From: Erodium maritimum
Lineage: Eukaryota > Streptophyta > Magnoliopsida > Geraniales > Geraniaceae
Reading direction: 5' to 3'
Length of the DNA stretch: 64,000 nt
NCBI GenBank assembly: GCA_963921825.1
Contig: OY997596.1
Span: 10,359,001-10,423,000 of the forward strand
The position numbers were made by a program, and so were the translations under genes. Every line of letters begins with the position of its first letter. Position 1 is the stretch's first letter. Below are positions 33,344-46,961 of the stretch, piece after piece. The notes under the pieces were generated by a model. That model ran no database searches, was not told the origin of the DNA, and worked only from the letters and a program-made list of their open reading frames with translations.

Positions 33344-33738
33344 TCATTTCTGGCCTCCAGCAGGATACCGGCGACCTGAAGTAGTATCATGGTAAACGAA
33401 TAAAATTAGCAAGTTAAACTGATTAATTTAGTGATTTCAACAAACTAACAACTGCTAAAACTGATTATACATACCCTACTTTCCAAACAAGGCCTATTTT
33501 TTACCATTTTGAATGGCTTCGGTTTAAGATGATACAGTCAGTGGCTGATCATAAGATATATGATCTTAAATTCATACAAGTTCTTAGATTTTGCACCCAT
33601 AGGCATGACGCAAATGCTCACTCCCCATCTCAGAAAAAAAAAATCTTATCGAAGAGGGAGTTTTTCTCACCTTTGAGTAGCAGGTTTATACATCAGGAAC
33701 CGGCTGTCTTCAAAGGACCTAGTGATGTGGTGTAATCA
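33344..33738 (-). other. COPB2: Downstream exons giving two alternative β'-COP C-termini
   Basis: Inside the last coding exon, GAGTGGG|GTACGAAT is a usable donor (exon end 34323). Spliced to 33738 (acceptor CTTGCAG), the frame ends in W-VITPHH-stop at 33719, for 911 residues. This resembles the W-VLTP-type ending I remember for Arabidopsis β'-COP. The same exon has a donor after 33671 (CTCAAAG|GTGAG) leading to a last exon from 33375 (TACTTCAG|GTCGCC). If exon 33671-33738 is skipped, joining 34323 to 33375 stays in frame and ends in W-GRRYPAGGQK-stop at 33344. Retaining the intron gives the ending [10 protein letters not shown] at 34291. The poly(A) site was not found. Confidence 0.6.
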
Positions 33739-34290
33739 CTGCAAGGCAGAAATGATAAGAAAAGTAAGAATCAATACGTGATGAACCCACATCTCAATTG
33801 AAATTAGCAATGTAAAAATAGCCGGTCATCTGGGAAATAAATGAATAATGAAGCAAGCTACTAAAACAGAACAATGCAGACAGATGCGATCAAGATGCAA
33901 AGAAGATTTTTCCACAATGTTACCACACCAACATCAGACTCATGACTAAATGATTGCAACAACTTCAAAACCTAAATCATTTTAAGCAACCACGAATCAT
34001 TAGACCCAAACAAAATAATAGTGAGAACAATCAAACCCTTGTGTCACTGTAAATAACGATATCAATATACTTAACTAGTGCCCCTAACTTCTATTCTAAG
34101 GTGTAACCCCTGAGAGCCTGTTTCAGTAGCAAAACTAATAATGAACAACAAAAGAATGCATAAGCACAACTCTTAGAAGTGGTGGTAGCACTAGCATTAA
34201 ACCATCAACAATTTGTGAGAAATGGCAATTTAGAATCAATTAATCACCAGAGACAAAATTTGGATTTCACACTGGCCCAACCAATTGCTT

Positions 34291-37200
34291 TTAGACCGAT
34301 GGGGTCCCTTCATTATTCGTACCCCACTCTTCTTCAGCCTCGTTACCATTAACGAGTACAGCCCCATCAGTAGAATCGGCGTCAACCACGACAGCCTCCT
34401 CCTGACTACCTTCTTCATTCTGTTCCTCTACATCTTGTTCCTCTACGTCATTTTCCATAATCTGTTGCCAGGAAATAAGTAGAAAAGAAGAAGCATAAAA
34501 CGAATGTAAGCCAATTTGCAAAACAGATAATAAGAAAAATATAAATAAGATTGACACAATTAGTAGGACCCATATACCTCATGAAATGATTCTCCATTTT
34601 CAAGGTGCTCCTCTTCATCTACTTGCATATTTCTGAAAGCCTCCACAAGGGTCATGTGCATTTTATCAGCATGGCTGACATATTCCTTGGCTGGAGGATA
34701 AACACCCCTACGAAGCAATAAAAAGATAACAATCAACAAATGCTACTGCATTTACGTGTCTCGCGGTGTAATATGAAAACAATTATAGAGCACAAAAGCA
34801 AAGCGTATGCATGTCAGAGAGAGATGAGATGCCCAATTGATACCTAGTCTCTGCAGCTTTAGCTTCAACTGAAAGAGAAACTTGCCAATCTTCAAACAAA
34901 TTAGGATAATCTTCAGGATCAGCTAAAGATTCGGCAGCTTTTGGATTAACCTAGAAAAAGACCATCAACTTAGAACGTCTAGTACATCAGAATATAAGTG
35001 CAGAAGTATATATAAATCATTTCCATCATCCCAACAAAGCTACCCATGGATGGAGCTTCAACAAATTTGGGAACTTGTTAACTTGGGCAACCCGAGCAAT
35101 GATTGTTCTTATCAAATAGACCTACGAAGTGGAGTCTGGCATACAGAAAGATAAACTGGTGGGTTCAAGGGTTGAATGGGCATCACATAAAACCACCCAA
35201 AAAACCGTACGGGTAAATGAATGAAGAACAAGGGAAAAACTGACAGAATATATAACAATTGAAGGACGGGATGAAAACCCAGTGCCATATACAAAGAGGA
35301 GATCAAATCATGAACATCCTTAATACACAAGGAGCAAATGTGCTTATTATTAACATCGTTACAATGGAAAAACAGAAAATCATTACAGATTCTTTCAAAT
35401 TATTAGGATTAAACAATGAATTGAGCAGTTTGAGGAGAAAATACCACAGTTCATCTAAGAACTTTTTACAGGCCAATATAATTTGAATTTTTCCCCTTTA
35501 AATATATTGAAAAACCGGAAATAACAATTTAGTTCAATCGTGGTATCAACAAGTCTATCGAGAACTGTGACACAAGTCACTGTTGTAAAATTTCAGAGGA
35601 TGAGTATTGACGTGTCATCGTCATCAATCGTTTTAAGGGATTAACTTGTGTAATTAGCTCTCATGTTGTTCATGTCGGACCTCCCAAGATTTACATTGAA
35701 CCAAATAGTTCAATCATGCATCAAAAGAGCATGCTGTTTAATCCTATCGCACATTATTATACGACACAAATCAGAAACAAGCACAGACTAGCAATGACAA
35801 ACTACCTTGATAAGGTCCTTTCTCCAAATTGAGACTATCTCAGACACCTTACTTGGAAGATAAGACCGTGCCATTAAAGCAGCCTCAGGTATCCGATTGC
35901 TGCAAGAATAATGTTCGCGTATATGAATATCCACTATTGCATAAACTTGAATTCAGTTTATTCAAATCAAAGTACCTCTCCACCAACAACTGCAGGCAAT
36001 CTTCCATTTTACCCAGCATGAACAAGCAAAGGAATGCAACATTGTTCTTTCCTTGGTTTTTAGCAAGGGATGCAAGATTTACTATTCCTTCTGCATCTCC
36101 TAAAGATGAATAGAGAAGTAATAAACCACTCAAGTCGGATGCATTCTTTAAACAATCTTCAGCCATTTCCAACTGTATTAAAACAACTATCATGTGTGAG
36201 AGGATATTAACCCAAAAGGTAGATGTGAAAAAAGTAGTTTGACAACAAATAAACATAAAAGAAAGGATAAGTATCTAAAGAAGTATGATTTTGGAAACGG
36301 ATGAAAGAACACTAAAACCACATGTCATAAATGAATTGCACAGCGTCCAACAGAATAGCTCCCATATCATCCAAGAGGTTTGGTTCCTCATTGTAATTTT
36401 AGTCTGAATAAGGATAATTAACCACTTCAAGTATGTGATACACACCTTTCCAGTGGACATCGCCAATTCTCCCAATTGCTTCCATTTAGACTCGCTTTGC
36501 ACTTCTATCGCAATTTCCTTCGAGAAAAGATATGTTAATCTTCAGAAAGTGAAATATACTTAATATAAATACCACATTTCCGAAAAATAGATAAAAGAAG
36601 AACGGCAAGGACAAAAAGAGCGAAAGATGCTTGAATAGGTTCACATAACCCCCCCCCCCCCCCCAGTAAAAACAAATGATTACCTTTGCAATCTCTAGTC
36701 TACCAAGCTGTATGGCTAGCTCGAATCTGTAATCAGGGTCTGTAGCTACTTCTAGAGCATCCTCTATCATCCCTCGAGATTCTAGGAAACGAGCCACACT
36801 AGCAAATGCAAGGAAATTCCAAATTAGTTACAAAGGTTCATTATGAATCCCAAACTTCACATTCTTATGTAAATGAAACATGTGATATCATAGCAAAAGA
36901 ATACACAGAAAGATAACTTCAATTTTATGTAAACGCTGCCACCATATAATCACTGAATATGTATGAATGACACCTTAATTTTTTAAGTTATACAAGAAAA
37001 TGAAGATATTGTGCAATTGAAATAAGATCATATCATGTCAAATATCAGATAGGAACATAAATTGAACTTTTTTCACCTAGTAGTTAACAAAGGAAGTAAA
37101 GTCAAAACCCAATGCAATAATCAGCAAAACACGTGACTTGAATTTCATTAAAATGGATAACGTTGCTGGCATTGCGGGAAATGTATTAGCACACTCTGAA

Positions 37201-40200
37201 ATTATAGTGTAGTACAAAATGGAGGGAGAGAAAGGACTGTCATCTGAGCAAACATTAAAGATCATATGTACCTATTATGGTGCTCCTTAGGAATCGTAGG
37301 TAAAATTTCGCTTGCTCTTTCTAGGTCCCCACGCATCACGAGAGTCTTGTACTCAATCAAGCTAAGAAGAAGTGTGTATCCAATAACGCTGCACAACAAA
37401 ATATATACAAACAATTAAAAGTTAATTATGAAGATGATACCCAAAGAGAAGAAAGAACTACAAAAAAAAAAGTAACTTACTTGAATTCTTTATCCACTAG
37501 ATACACTCTGCTTTGACTAGCAAGATACCCTAGCAAGTACATAGGTCGGTCCAAATGGAACATTGTTGTTACCTAATGGAGTAATGTCAACAAATTAAGC
37601 AGCTACATGAAAAAAAAACCAACACATACTGATAAAGGTTCAAGCATTATGCCTACCTCACCACCCACACAATAGTTAAGCCTCCATGAAGAGTTGTTAT
37701 AAATGAAACAATCACCAACCCATAAACCAGTCCTGACACGTTCATTTGTTTCATGGAGAAGCTCGAAAGAATCCTCCACACCTTGTTCATCTACCGGTCT
37801 TCCGCCATCCAAATAAGAAGAAACTATGCCGCGCTGCACATTTGAAATCAAATTCAACTCTAAAAAAATATTGTACCAAAGTATGCATAGCTGGTCACAC
37901 TAATCAAGGTGAACGGAAAACTGGAAAAATTACAACTGTAAGAGACAAACTTTAAGAGAATCCTTACATTGTATTTTAAGATGTAGAATGACGTATCACT
38001 GGCAATCGCAACCAAATCGCCGCTATCGGCCCAATAAAGGTTCTGTAATGTCCCCAAGAAATTACCAGTAATAAATTACAGATGGAATTTGGAAATCACG
38101 TAAAAATGATAATCGTAAGAGCAACTTGAAGTGAGTTCTTACTTTAACATTAACATCAATACGGCGGATCAACCTACATTCTGCCCAATCATAAAAACAG
38201 ATAAAATCATTTGAGCACATTGCCAATAAAGTTCCACCATATATGTGCTCAGCTGAAAAGGTTGGTCGTACACTCTTCTTTTCCTGCAACATACCACCTC
38301 TGTCAAAACTCAAATTGGTTTCTAGCCTCTCTTCCAAACAGCAAACCAATATTAACTAAAAACAACTTGCTTACTTGAATCGTATATTTTGAATACAAAC
38401 CTGGAAGTTTTTACTGAAAATTTTAATCTTTGATGTGCTTTCCCTAACAGCATATTCGCCATCCGATGACCAGACAAATTCTAGTGCTGAACCAAATGAT
38501 CTATTTCTCCATGCCAGAGCCGTATATATAATGTACTCACCATCTCCACATACAACAACAAACCTACCATTGGGGTTGTGCCTTAAACTCTGAAAATATG
38601 AAACATCAAAAATGTAAATAAGTCATATCAAATACATAACTCAAAATAGAGAAACTTGATCCAATTTCTTTTAAATTTTCACAAGGTCAATTAAAAGACT
38701 TCAATCAAAACAAACAATTTTTATCAGCATAAATTGGGCCAAGCTGAAAAGATTTTTCTTCTACATAAGCAAGAAACTGAGTTCAAACCTTGGTAACCAG
38801 AAATAGCAGATAAAAAAGACTTCTATAAAAATTACTGAATGTAAAAAAGATGTGAGATGTCCACAGGACTTCAATAGAACACATCTGTTGGTTACCATGA
38901 TATATGTGTTGCATAGAGGAGCAAAATAGCTAATTGACAAAATAAACACTACAAATTTAAGAAACCACTAAAGCAACTCACTTGCGGGTAAAGATCACAG
39001 GTACCCAGCTCCTTGACAGCTAAAGGTAATCTTTCTCCATCGGTAACCTGATAACAGCACAACGCGAAAATTTCAGTGTCCTCCCAAGGGATAACTATCT
39101 TATATATTTCACTACAAATTGTTAGAGGCTAGTCAGCCTAGTCTCAAACCTCATAATCAGCTCCCACGCTTTTGATGTTCACAGTTTGAATTTCATTATG
39201 CTTAGCCCATATGATTTTTCCAGTGTTGTCCATACTAGCTACAGGTACTTCTCGGCCAATTTTTACCATAATGGTTCCTTCATCATAACCAATCACAACC
39301 CTGTACAAAGAGATACACTAGTCAATATAATTTGAATCATAGTTCATGAACTTAGCCAAACTATTCAAGACAAAAAGACGCTACAAACAGATTTTTAGTT
39401 AGACATAAGCAAGTTCCAAAATATTAGAGGATATTCGCAGATAACTCTACCAGCATTGCAGGAAAACAATAATCATAATGGCGACATGAGGATGGCACTT
39501 ACCGGCGTGAACTTTTCATGGCACCAATAGCCCAAACTCTTTCAAGACCATAGTTTAATGTGTTCTCAAGCCTGCTTATCAAAAATACTGGCTTAGAGTT
39601 ATGAATGTTAAGCAACTTCAGAAACAAATGAAGGATAGAATGTCAAATAACAAAAAGTTCAATAACTATATCAAGGAAAAGAAGAAATAAAGCACCTTGA
39701 TCAACCAAAATGTTTAAGCAGGCTTTAATATAAGCTTCAATGATTTTTCTCAATCAAGAATATACACCAGATTCAACCTTCATTATTTTACAGTCAAATT
39801 ATTGTCCCAGATTAAGGGCCCCATACATAGCAACTACACTTTTTAGTCTACCAAATAATGAACAAAAACGAAACACCATTTACAAACTTTTCAGCCCACA
39901 ATACCTGGACTACTTAATCAATGATCATACATAGAAGTCTGGCTATTCCTAAACCCTATAGTCATTGATGTCTGAATGTACTTAAAAAGGTGGCAAGGAC
40001 AATAAGACAGGTTGTTAGCATTGTATACTAGGATACGATAATAGGGATAAGAACATCCATATGATATGGAGCATGAGAAGGATGGGGAGGAGGTAGAATT
40101 AGCAAAACAACTGAATTAATTGTTTCCAAAGCTAATGATCCAAGAAAATACAAAAAGTTAAAGTAATTGATATACTTAAAAAGAACAATAACTAATCTTA

Positions 40201-43200
40201 ATAAAAAAAAACGAAAAGTTCTCCATATTTACCACAAACCTGTAATTTTTTTTATAGAATAAACTAAATCAGGTGTATCAAAGCATTCGGTCTCAAGGCC
40301 TTGCTTATGTGGAAGAAAGGGGGCACCAAACATTTTTTTTTATTCTTAAAGAACATTTTAAGAATGATGTATCAAGCATGAGCTCCTTCATGTATAAGAG
40401 AGTTTTAAATATTTTGTGACCCCCGACCTTGAAAGAGGCCCTACAGGGGATGAATAGAGAGAGAGAGAGAGAGGCCCAAAGGGCTTGATAGAGAGAAGCC
40501 CAACAGAAGTTGAGAAGAAATAAATAAGGAGTGAGGTACCACTGCAGGAACTTGAACCCGGGTCCCAAGACCTAAGTTCAAGTGCTTGACCAGTTGGACA
40601 AGCAAGCTTTTGGTACAAACCTGTACAATTTCATGTTATAGAATTGTTTAATAACCACAAAAATTATGGTCCACATGCATGTATATCATCATAGTTTTTG
40701 CACAGCTTTACCTATAAGTAGTTGCATGCCATATACGAACTGTCCCATCCTCAGACCCAGTAATTATTATAGGAAGTTCGGGATGAAAGCATACTGCAGA
40801 GACATTGTGTGTGTGGCCTTCTAGTGTCTGGACACAACTTTTGGTTTGATAGTCCCAAACCTATTCATCAGAAATTTTCATGAGATGTAAGGTCCCTGTG
40901 TAAGAATGAAAAACTGGGAAGACAAAAGAATGAAAGAAATCGAACCTTTGCAGTGTGATCATCTGAACCAGTAATTAGATAAGGTTTATCACCACCAGTG
41001 AAGTAATCAACACAATTCACACCTTTCTGATGGGCATCCAATGTAAAGTTTGGGTCTGGGGAACCAAGATTCCAAATCTGAGGACGAAAGAATACAAATA
41101 GATAAATAAGAGAGTAAATAGATATCGCGGGGCAACAAAGAAGTTATCAAGACAGATTGCATTACCTTTATGGTGCGATCAAGAGATGCACTTGCGAAAG
41201 TGTTAGTGTCTTTTGGATTAAATGTCACTTGCATCACATAATGGGAATGTCCTTCGAATATTTGAGTACATACCCAACCCTTCTCCCAATCCCAAAGCTT
41301 AATGAGCATGTCATCCGACGATGACAGCACATAGGAAAGAGTAGGATGAACAGCCACACACCTAATGTAATCTGTATGTGCCTCAAATACTTTGACCTTA
41401 TCCATAGTATTGTAATTGTATACACGAAGAAACATGTCATCAGCTCCAGCAACAACCCACTGCTTGCGTGCTATGAACTTGGCTGATCTAACTGCAGACA
41501 CAAAGGCACCTTCACAAATATGTTCGATGCAACTTCATCCAGAAGATACAGATGCAAATGAAAAACACGCAGAATTGTTTACCTGGTAACTCAGTAACCT
41601 CAAATGACTTAACCATGGTCTGGAATGGCAACAAAAACATACAAGTTAGCACTGGTAGCATAGGTTTTTGAGAACTATAAACTCTGAAGGCTAAAAAATG
41701 AAGCTCAATTTAGGAGGGTTTTAAGAATAAAGGCTTTGGAAAGAAAATCTTATCGCTATGGATTTTAATTCAATCATATTGTAGTCTCACATTCTGATAC
41801 TCCTGAAGGAGGGAGGTTGCTGCCACCTTCCTTTCTATTTCCCTTTGGTTGCAAGAAAGCTTTAAATAAGCTTGGGGATTCTAATTTCTATGAACGTTAA
41901 TGGAAGGAATTTTGTCAGCTGTTCAATTGAAAATACTACCAAATGTAGGAAATTTGAGGCACAATCCTGAAACCATTATGGTAAAAAAAAAAGGTCTGCA
42001 TAAGAAATTTCTTAGCTAAACTATGTTTACGTGCTACCTTGCTTCACAAATAAAAATCAGGAAAGGGGGCACATGAGCAACTGTTATGTTGACCTACTAG
42101 AGACATGAAAGAGAGCCACCTCCATATTGCGAAATAGCTATCAAGTTAATTGCAAGGTCAGGTTGTTTGAAGAAAAGGAAGACTTACATTATTCTACTCC
42201 ACTATAAACCAATAAACCGATATTTGACATTACATTTTCAATTACATTGGTTGTAACTCAAGGCCCCCTTATGTTAATAAAGTATGCTTCAAGAGATCAT
42301 ATCTTTTGAATGGAACTAACCAAGGAAGACACAAATTTTACTAATGGCCTCATATACTGCGACAAACCTTCTAAGGTAGCACACAAATTCTTTGGGCCTC
42401 ATAGTATTGTAGTTAGGTTTTAATATTTCACAAGTAGGAAAATCCAAATTAGATACAATTGCAGTCCGGAATTTTAGACAAAAAGTACAAAAATATTATT
42501 ATTACCATTGAAACCATAAGTCACTCTCACTGATCTTTTATGACTAATGACAACAGCTAATGAAGCTGATAATACAAAATTCAAGAACATGAAACATGTT
42601 TAATTTTCCTATTCTATAATTACTGCATCACATTCTCATACCTGTGTCTGGTAGTTCCAGATACACACTGTCCCTGAATACAAACTTGCTAGAATCCTGC
42701 AGTTAAAACCATCATATTGGATTCAATTAATCGCTTCCCAGCTTTATTCAAAGATGAAACATATAGCATTAATCAAATTACACATAATTGAAGAATAATA
42801 TCATGTAACTAATAATATGAATTAGATTTTGTAGCACACATCCCAATGGACGTGGCATTTATTTTACTGGCCTTTAAAACAGTATCATTGCTACAATCAC
42901 AGTAAAAGGCTTTAAATAGTCAAGACAAGAATACTAATCACCATGGTTCATTTGGATGTAGATCCACAGATTTTACCCTCTCTGATCTTTGAGCAAGTTT
43001 CCTCTGATCCACAAAATATTGTAAAGATGTTTATTAAAACGGTTCCAGATATAGTATAAGATTGCAAGGGAAGTATGAACACAGAAATACCTTGATTTCC
43101 AGTCTGAGAGGCTGCAAATACCAAAAAAAGAAAGAAAAAGAAATTGATTAGTTAAAATTCAAATAGCTAAAGCAACAACGAGTAGCACTGGGAGGAAAAA

Positions 43201-43638
43201 TGACAAATGAAGTCCTTATAAACCATGCCAGCAAAAAAAAGCAGCAAGGAACTGCAAATTTTTCTCCTTATTCCTTCATTTTTCACATCAGCCAAACATC
43301 AAGTCTCACATTAGCTGCCAGAGCTCAGAACAGGTGGAGACAATTCGCATTCCTCGGAACCAGTCTCAGATCCCAACCAATTCAAGCTTCTACCATCCAT
43401 TTGGCTGCCGACAATGCGCATCATTTTTCCGGCAGCCAGATAGACAGTAGCTGATTTCAATTCTCGCATTTGAATCAACGCAGACAAAATTGTTCAATTT
43501 CAGATAGAATAGCTAGAATACGCACACTCCGCCGCGGAATGCTACAAATGCCACCAAATGGAAGCGTGTTTTTGGCCAGATCTAAGCTGAAATCACAAGT
43601 GTAAGCAACTCGAGGAAACAATGGATAGAACTCACCAT
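34291..43638 (-). CDS. COPB2: Coatomer subunit beta' (β'-COP), 24 coding exons
   Basis: β'-COP is part of the COPI coat that buds Golgi vesicles and binds dilysine cargo signals. Exons on -: 43638-43636 (ATG only), 43111-43091, 43003-42942, 42696-42642, 41619-41583, 41491-41166, 41077-40946, 40860-40712, 39571-39503, 39300-39150, 39047-38982, 38589-38401, 38283-38143, 38042-37968, 37833-37657, 37572-37481, 37388-37272, 36798-36684, 36517-36446, 36172-35976, 35899-35806, 34950-34844, 34707-34578, 34461-34291. All junctions are GT/AG and the sum is 2748 nt, exactly 915 codons plus stop. The two N-terminal WD40 propellers are evident ([46 protein letters not shown]), then the α-solenoid ([13 protein letters not shown]) and an acidic tail. 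Length matches plant β'-COP (~920). No lesion seen. Confidence 0.93.
36649..36664 (-). repeat. G16 tract in a COPB2 intron
   Basis: Sixteen C on the + strand read as G16 in the pre-mRNA, starting about 20 nt after the donor of the intron following the exon 36684-36798. Intronic G-runs near a 5' splice site can act as splicing enhancers or fold into quadruplexes. The exact length is uncertain because homopolymers miscount. Confidence 0.7.
40331..40613 (-). mobile_element. tRNA-derived SINE in a COPB2 intron
   Basis: On the minus strand a tRNA-like head carries an A-box (TTGTCCAACTGG, ~40593-40604) and a B-box (CGGGTTCAAGTTCC, ~40548-40561) about 32 bp apart. A tRNA-unrelated body with a (CT)n run follows, then an A-rich tail (AATAAAAAAAAA) at 40331-40342. 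It lies in the 1.1-kb intron between exons 40712-40860 and 39503-39571. A clear TSD could not be set. Confidence 0.55.
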
Positions 43639-43639
43639 T

Positions 43640-43947
43640 TTTACGCGAAGATGGCGATCTTCTGAAAGATCGCGATTCAAGAACTTTGTTAATGGGGAAG
43701 ATCGAGCCGGAGAGAAGGTCGATGCTTTGGCTTTTCAGTGAAGGGACTGTTGGAAGATCGGTGTGATTCTGAATTGTTTCTCTAATGCTACACTCACCCC
43801 AGACGGTGCGTTTTAGGCTAACCGGATCCGGATACTTAAGATTGAAGTGGCAAAATCACTAACGTGGTCGAAAGTCATTCTTATTGCCTGGGCGAATAGT
43901 CCGCGCCTGAGTATCAGTGCAAGTGAAACGTCAAGCGATGCATTTAG
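43640..43947 (-). promoter_or_regulatory. COPB2 leader and truncated proximal promoter
   Basis: The ATG-only first exon and its leader lie at about 43636-43740. Only about 200 bp of original upstream DNA remain before the copia LTR at 43948; the pre-insertion upstream sequence resumes at 50465. I found no convincing TATA box, as is common for housekeeping genes. Confidence 0.5.
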
Positions 43948-44783
43948 TGTTGGAAATGAATTTCGCAAACTGGGAAATGAATTGCAGAACAAAACCACAG
44001 AGAACAATTAAGCATGCAATCGGGAATATAAAGCAATACACCAACCGACGTGACGTGCAGTACGAAGAGGAGAAGCTGAGGCGTGGCACGGAGGTCCACT
44101 GACTTTGAAGCAAAAGTTCTGGCGTGCCCGAGGTGGCGAGCAGCAGCGGTTGCTCCCCAAGGATCTCTCATCTCTGATCCAGCAGCGCGCCCACTCGCTC
44201 TGCCGGACCTGGAAGCAGCATGACAGAACAGAACTTCGGGTGTGGTGATGTTTGGAGAGTAACGAAAATGAAAGTAATTTGGCTCTGGAAAATAGTAGTG
44301 AAAACGTATGAAATGAAGTGAACCAGAGCATTCTTTTATAGCTGCAGAACGTGAGGGTAAAGAGGTAAAAACGCAACAGATATTATGATATCCAATCTAT
44401 TCCAACGTCTCCACTACTGGGTCAGATCCACTGAAATTCGGAACCTCTTTGACCTCAACGTTCTGATTCGTTCAAAATTATTTGAATAAATCAAACCAGA
44501 AAAATAAAAAGTATTTTGTGTAAAAAGATAGAATTGCCCGCCCCGCAGGGGCTCCACCCGAACCCGAACCCGCGCCCGGCCCGACCCGGACAGACGACGG
44601 CGACGGTGCGCGCGAGGCCCGTTCCGGCCCAACTAGCATAGGCAGGCCCAGCTGATGTTCTGAACATGCATGGGAGTGGAGGCTATATCAACACATCAAA
44701 ACTCCACTGAGTTTTCGATGTGGGACTCATGTTCTGGGCAAAGACAAAAGCAAGTGGCTTTTAAGCCAAATTTATCCAACAAT
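43948..44783 (-). repeat. Copia 3' LTR
   Basis: 836 bp, the LTR nearer COPB2. A GC-rich block (44537-44630), including CCCGAACCCGAACCCG, holds the only indel relative to the other LTR. Because the element and COPB2 share orientation, transcription starting in this LTR would read toward COPB2. Confidence 0.92.
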
Positions 44784-45159
44784 CCCCCACAAATTTTGCG
44801 ATAAACGCCGAAAAAATAAAAACGGTTTTAAAGGAAGGAAAAACACCACAAAAGTTTTGTTACTGGAAGGACCGATACTTAAACATCAATATCTTCGATT
44901 TTAATTGATGCATAGTGAAATGTGATAACAACTTACCTAAAGTAAGTGAACAAGTCTTGAACTTACTTAACTTCGGTTGATACGTCACACAACACATATC
45001 ATGCTTCATATCCCACTGAATCCGCAAAACTATCAACTACACTATTAAAGGCCATGCGTATACCTTGGTTCTAATGAGTGCTCTAGGAAGACTTTGCCCC
45101 AAGTATTTCATAGATGGCGGCCCACCATCACACACACGTAGGTAGCTCATCAAGTGCTT

Positions 45160-45420
45160 CTCACAAGCACTGTCCCAAATGGGTCTGGAGCTATTAAGGA
45201 CATAAAGTCCATCCTGTCAGCAGAATCCATCAAGTGCATCTCAATAGCACCACCAAAGCTGGTTATGGATTACAATCTATCAAGTGCGTCTCACAAGCAC
45301 CACCAACACTGGTTATAGATTATTATCAAGATATATTAAGTGCGTCTCAAAGCACCACCAAACCTGGTTATACATTATCAAGCACTACAAGTGTCATAGG
45401 AATGGGAGATGTAGTGCATC
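45160..45420 (-). repeat. ~50-60-bp tandem repeats between RNase H and the 3' LTR
   Basis: About four units contain ATCAAGTGC(A/G)TCTC, CAAGCACCACCAA and CTGGTTAT(G/A)GATTA. Such untranslated arrays upstream of the 3' LTR are known in some plant copia elements. Confidence 0.7.
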
Positions 45421-45446
45421 ACGACAAGTACGGCTCCATATGACCA

Positions 45447-46950
45447 CTAACATGTGTCATCCGTACTTTCTTGACCTATGAGCTTGAGCCCCATCCCCAA
45501 CGACATATCTAGGAGAATTCTCCTTGGTTGACCCTTGGTAAAGGTATCAGCCAGATTTCTTTCGGACCTAACAAATTCCAAAGAAATCACTCCATCTTTT
45601 AGGAGTTGTCTGACGACACCGTGCCTGATACGAATGTGTCTCTTCTTACCATTGTACACATCATTCTTCGCAATGCAAATAGCCGATTGTGAATCACAGT
45701 GTAGTGACACAGGCACAACTTGCCTTCCCCACACATGCACTTCTGCTAACAGGTTCCTCAACCAGTATGCCTCTTGTCCAGCCAGGTCAAGGACAATGAA
45801 CTCAGACTCCATGGTGGAACGGACTATACAGGTCTGCTTCGAAGACTTCCACGATATAGCACCTCCACTCAAAGTGAACACATAGCCACTCGTCGAGTTG
45901 ATCTCATCATTACCTGAAACCCAGTTTGCATCGCAGTATCCTTCCAAAGCCGTAGGGAAGGTACTATAATGCAGGGACCAACTCATAGTTCCTTTCAGGT
46001 ACTTCAACAGTCGACTTAGAGCATTCCAATGCTCAGGGCTTGGGTTATGTGTATACCGACTCAACCTACTTATTGTATAAGCAATGTCTGGTCGAGTGCA
46101 GTTCATGAGGAACATCACACTTCCTATAATCTTTGCGCACTCAACTTGTGAAACACTATCACCCAAGCTCATTATTAAGTGTACGTTCGGATCATAGGGA
46201 GTCTTAGCAAGTATAACGTCAAAGTGGTTGAATTTCTTCAACACTTTCTCAACGTAGTGAGACTGAATCAAGGAGATGCCATTGGTGTGTCTCATAATCT
46301 TAACACCTAAAATGACATCAGCTTCTCCTAAGCCCTTCATCTCAAAATGTGATGACAAGAAGTTCTTGGTAACGTTCACTGCATCGATATTGTCACCCAG
46401 AATCAGCATGTCATCGACATAAAGACAGATAATCACACAACCCGATTCTGTCATCTTCGAGTACACATAGGAATCGGAGTTGTTCACATCATATCCGTCA
46501 GTCACCAGAGTTCGATTGAACTTCTCATACCATTGTTTAGGTGCTTGTTTCAGACCATACAGAGACTTCTTCAGTTTACACACTTTGTTCTCTTGACCAG
46601 CAATCACAAACCCCTCGGGTTGAGACATATAGATCTCTTCCTTTAGATCACCATTCAGGAAGGCGGTCTTGACATCCATCTGATGGATTATCAAACCGTG
46701 AATGGCTGCTAAAGCGACTAGAGACCTTATCGTTGCAATCATGGTCACAGGAGAATACGTGTTGAAATAATCGACATCTTTCCGTTGTGTGAAACCTCTA
46801 ACCACGAGTCTCGCCTTGAACCTCTCTATTGTACCATCGGGTCTCAGCTTTCTCTTGAAGATCCACTTACTACTAATGGTTTTGGAACCATTAGGTAAGT
46901 CTACTAGATCCCAAGTCTGATTCGATACAATAGAATCAAGTTCAGCCTGG
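45447..46950 (-). pseudogene. Copia reverse transcriptase and RNase H
   Basis: The open frame 46805-45447 (452 codons) carries RT hallmarks ([12 protein letters not shown]-like segment, [13 protein letters not shown], catalytic YVDDMLI at ~46410). The copia-type RNase H follows ([31 protein letters not shown]). The same frame extends upstream to 46962, where a TAG interrupts the join to integrase at a position usually occupied by Trp. The RT/RNase H block itself is otherwise uninterrupted. Confidence 0.88.
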
Positions 46951-46961
46951 ATGGCCTCTTT

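Noticed and set aside
36486-36797. 103-codon minus ORF treated as a separate gene
   Set aside because: Its first ~38 residues are a COPB2 exon (36684-36798) and the rest is read-through of the intron containing the G16 tract.
40548-40613. A functional tRNA gene on the minus strand
   Set aside because: A- and B-boxes are present, but the acceptor ends are not complementary and the segment continues into a SINE-like body with an A-rich tail.
43200-43454. 84-codon + ORF antisense to the first COPB2 intron
   Set aside because: It lies wholly in the intron between the ATG-only exon and the 43091-43111 exon, has no domain, and shows nothing beyond chance openness.
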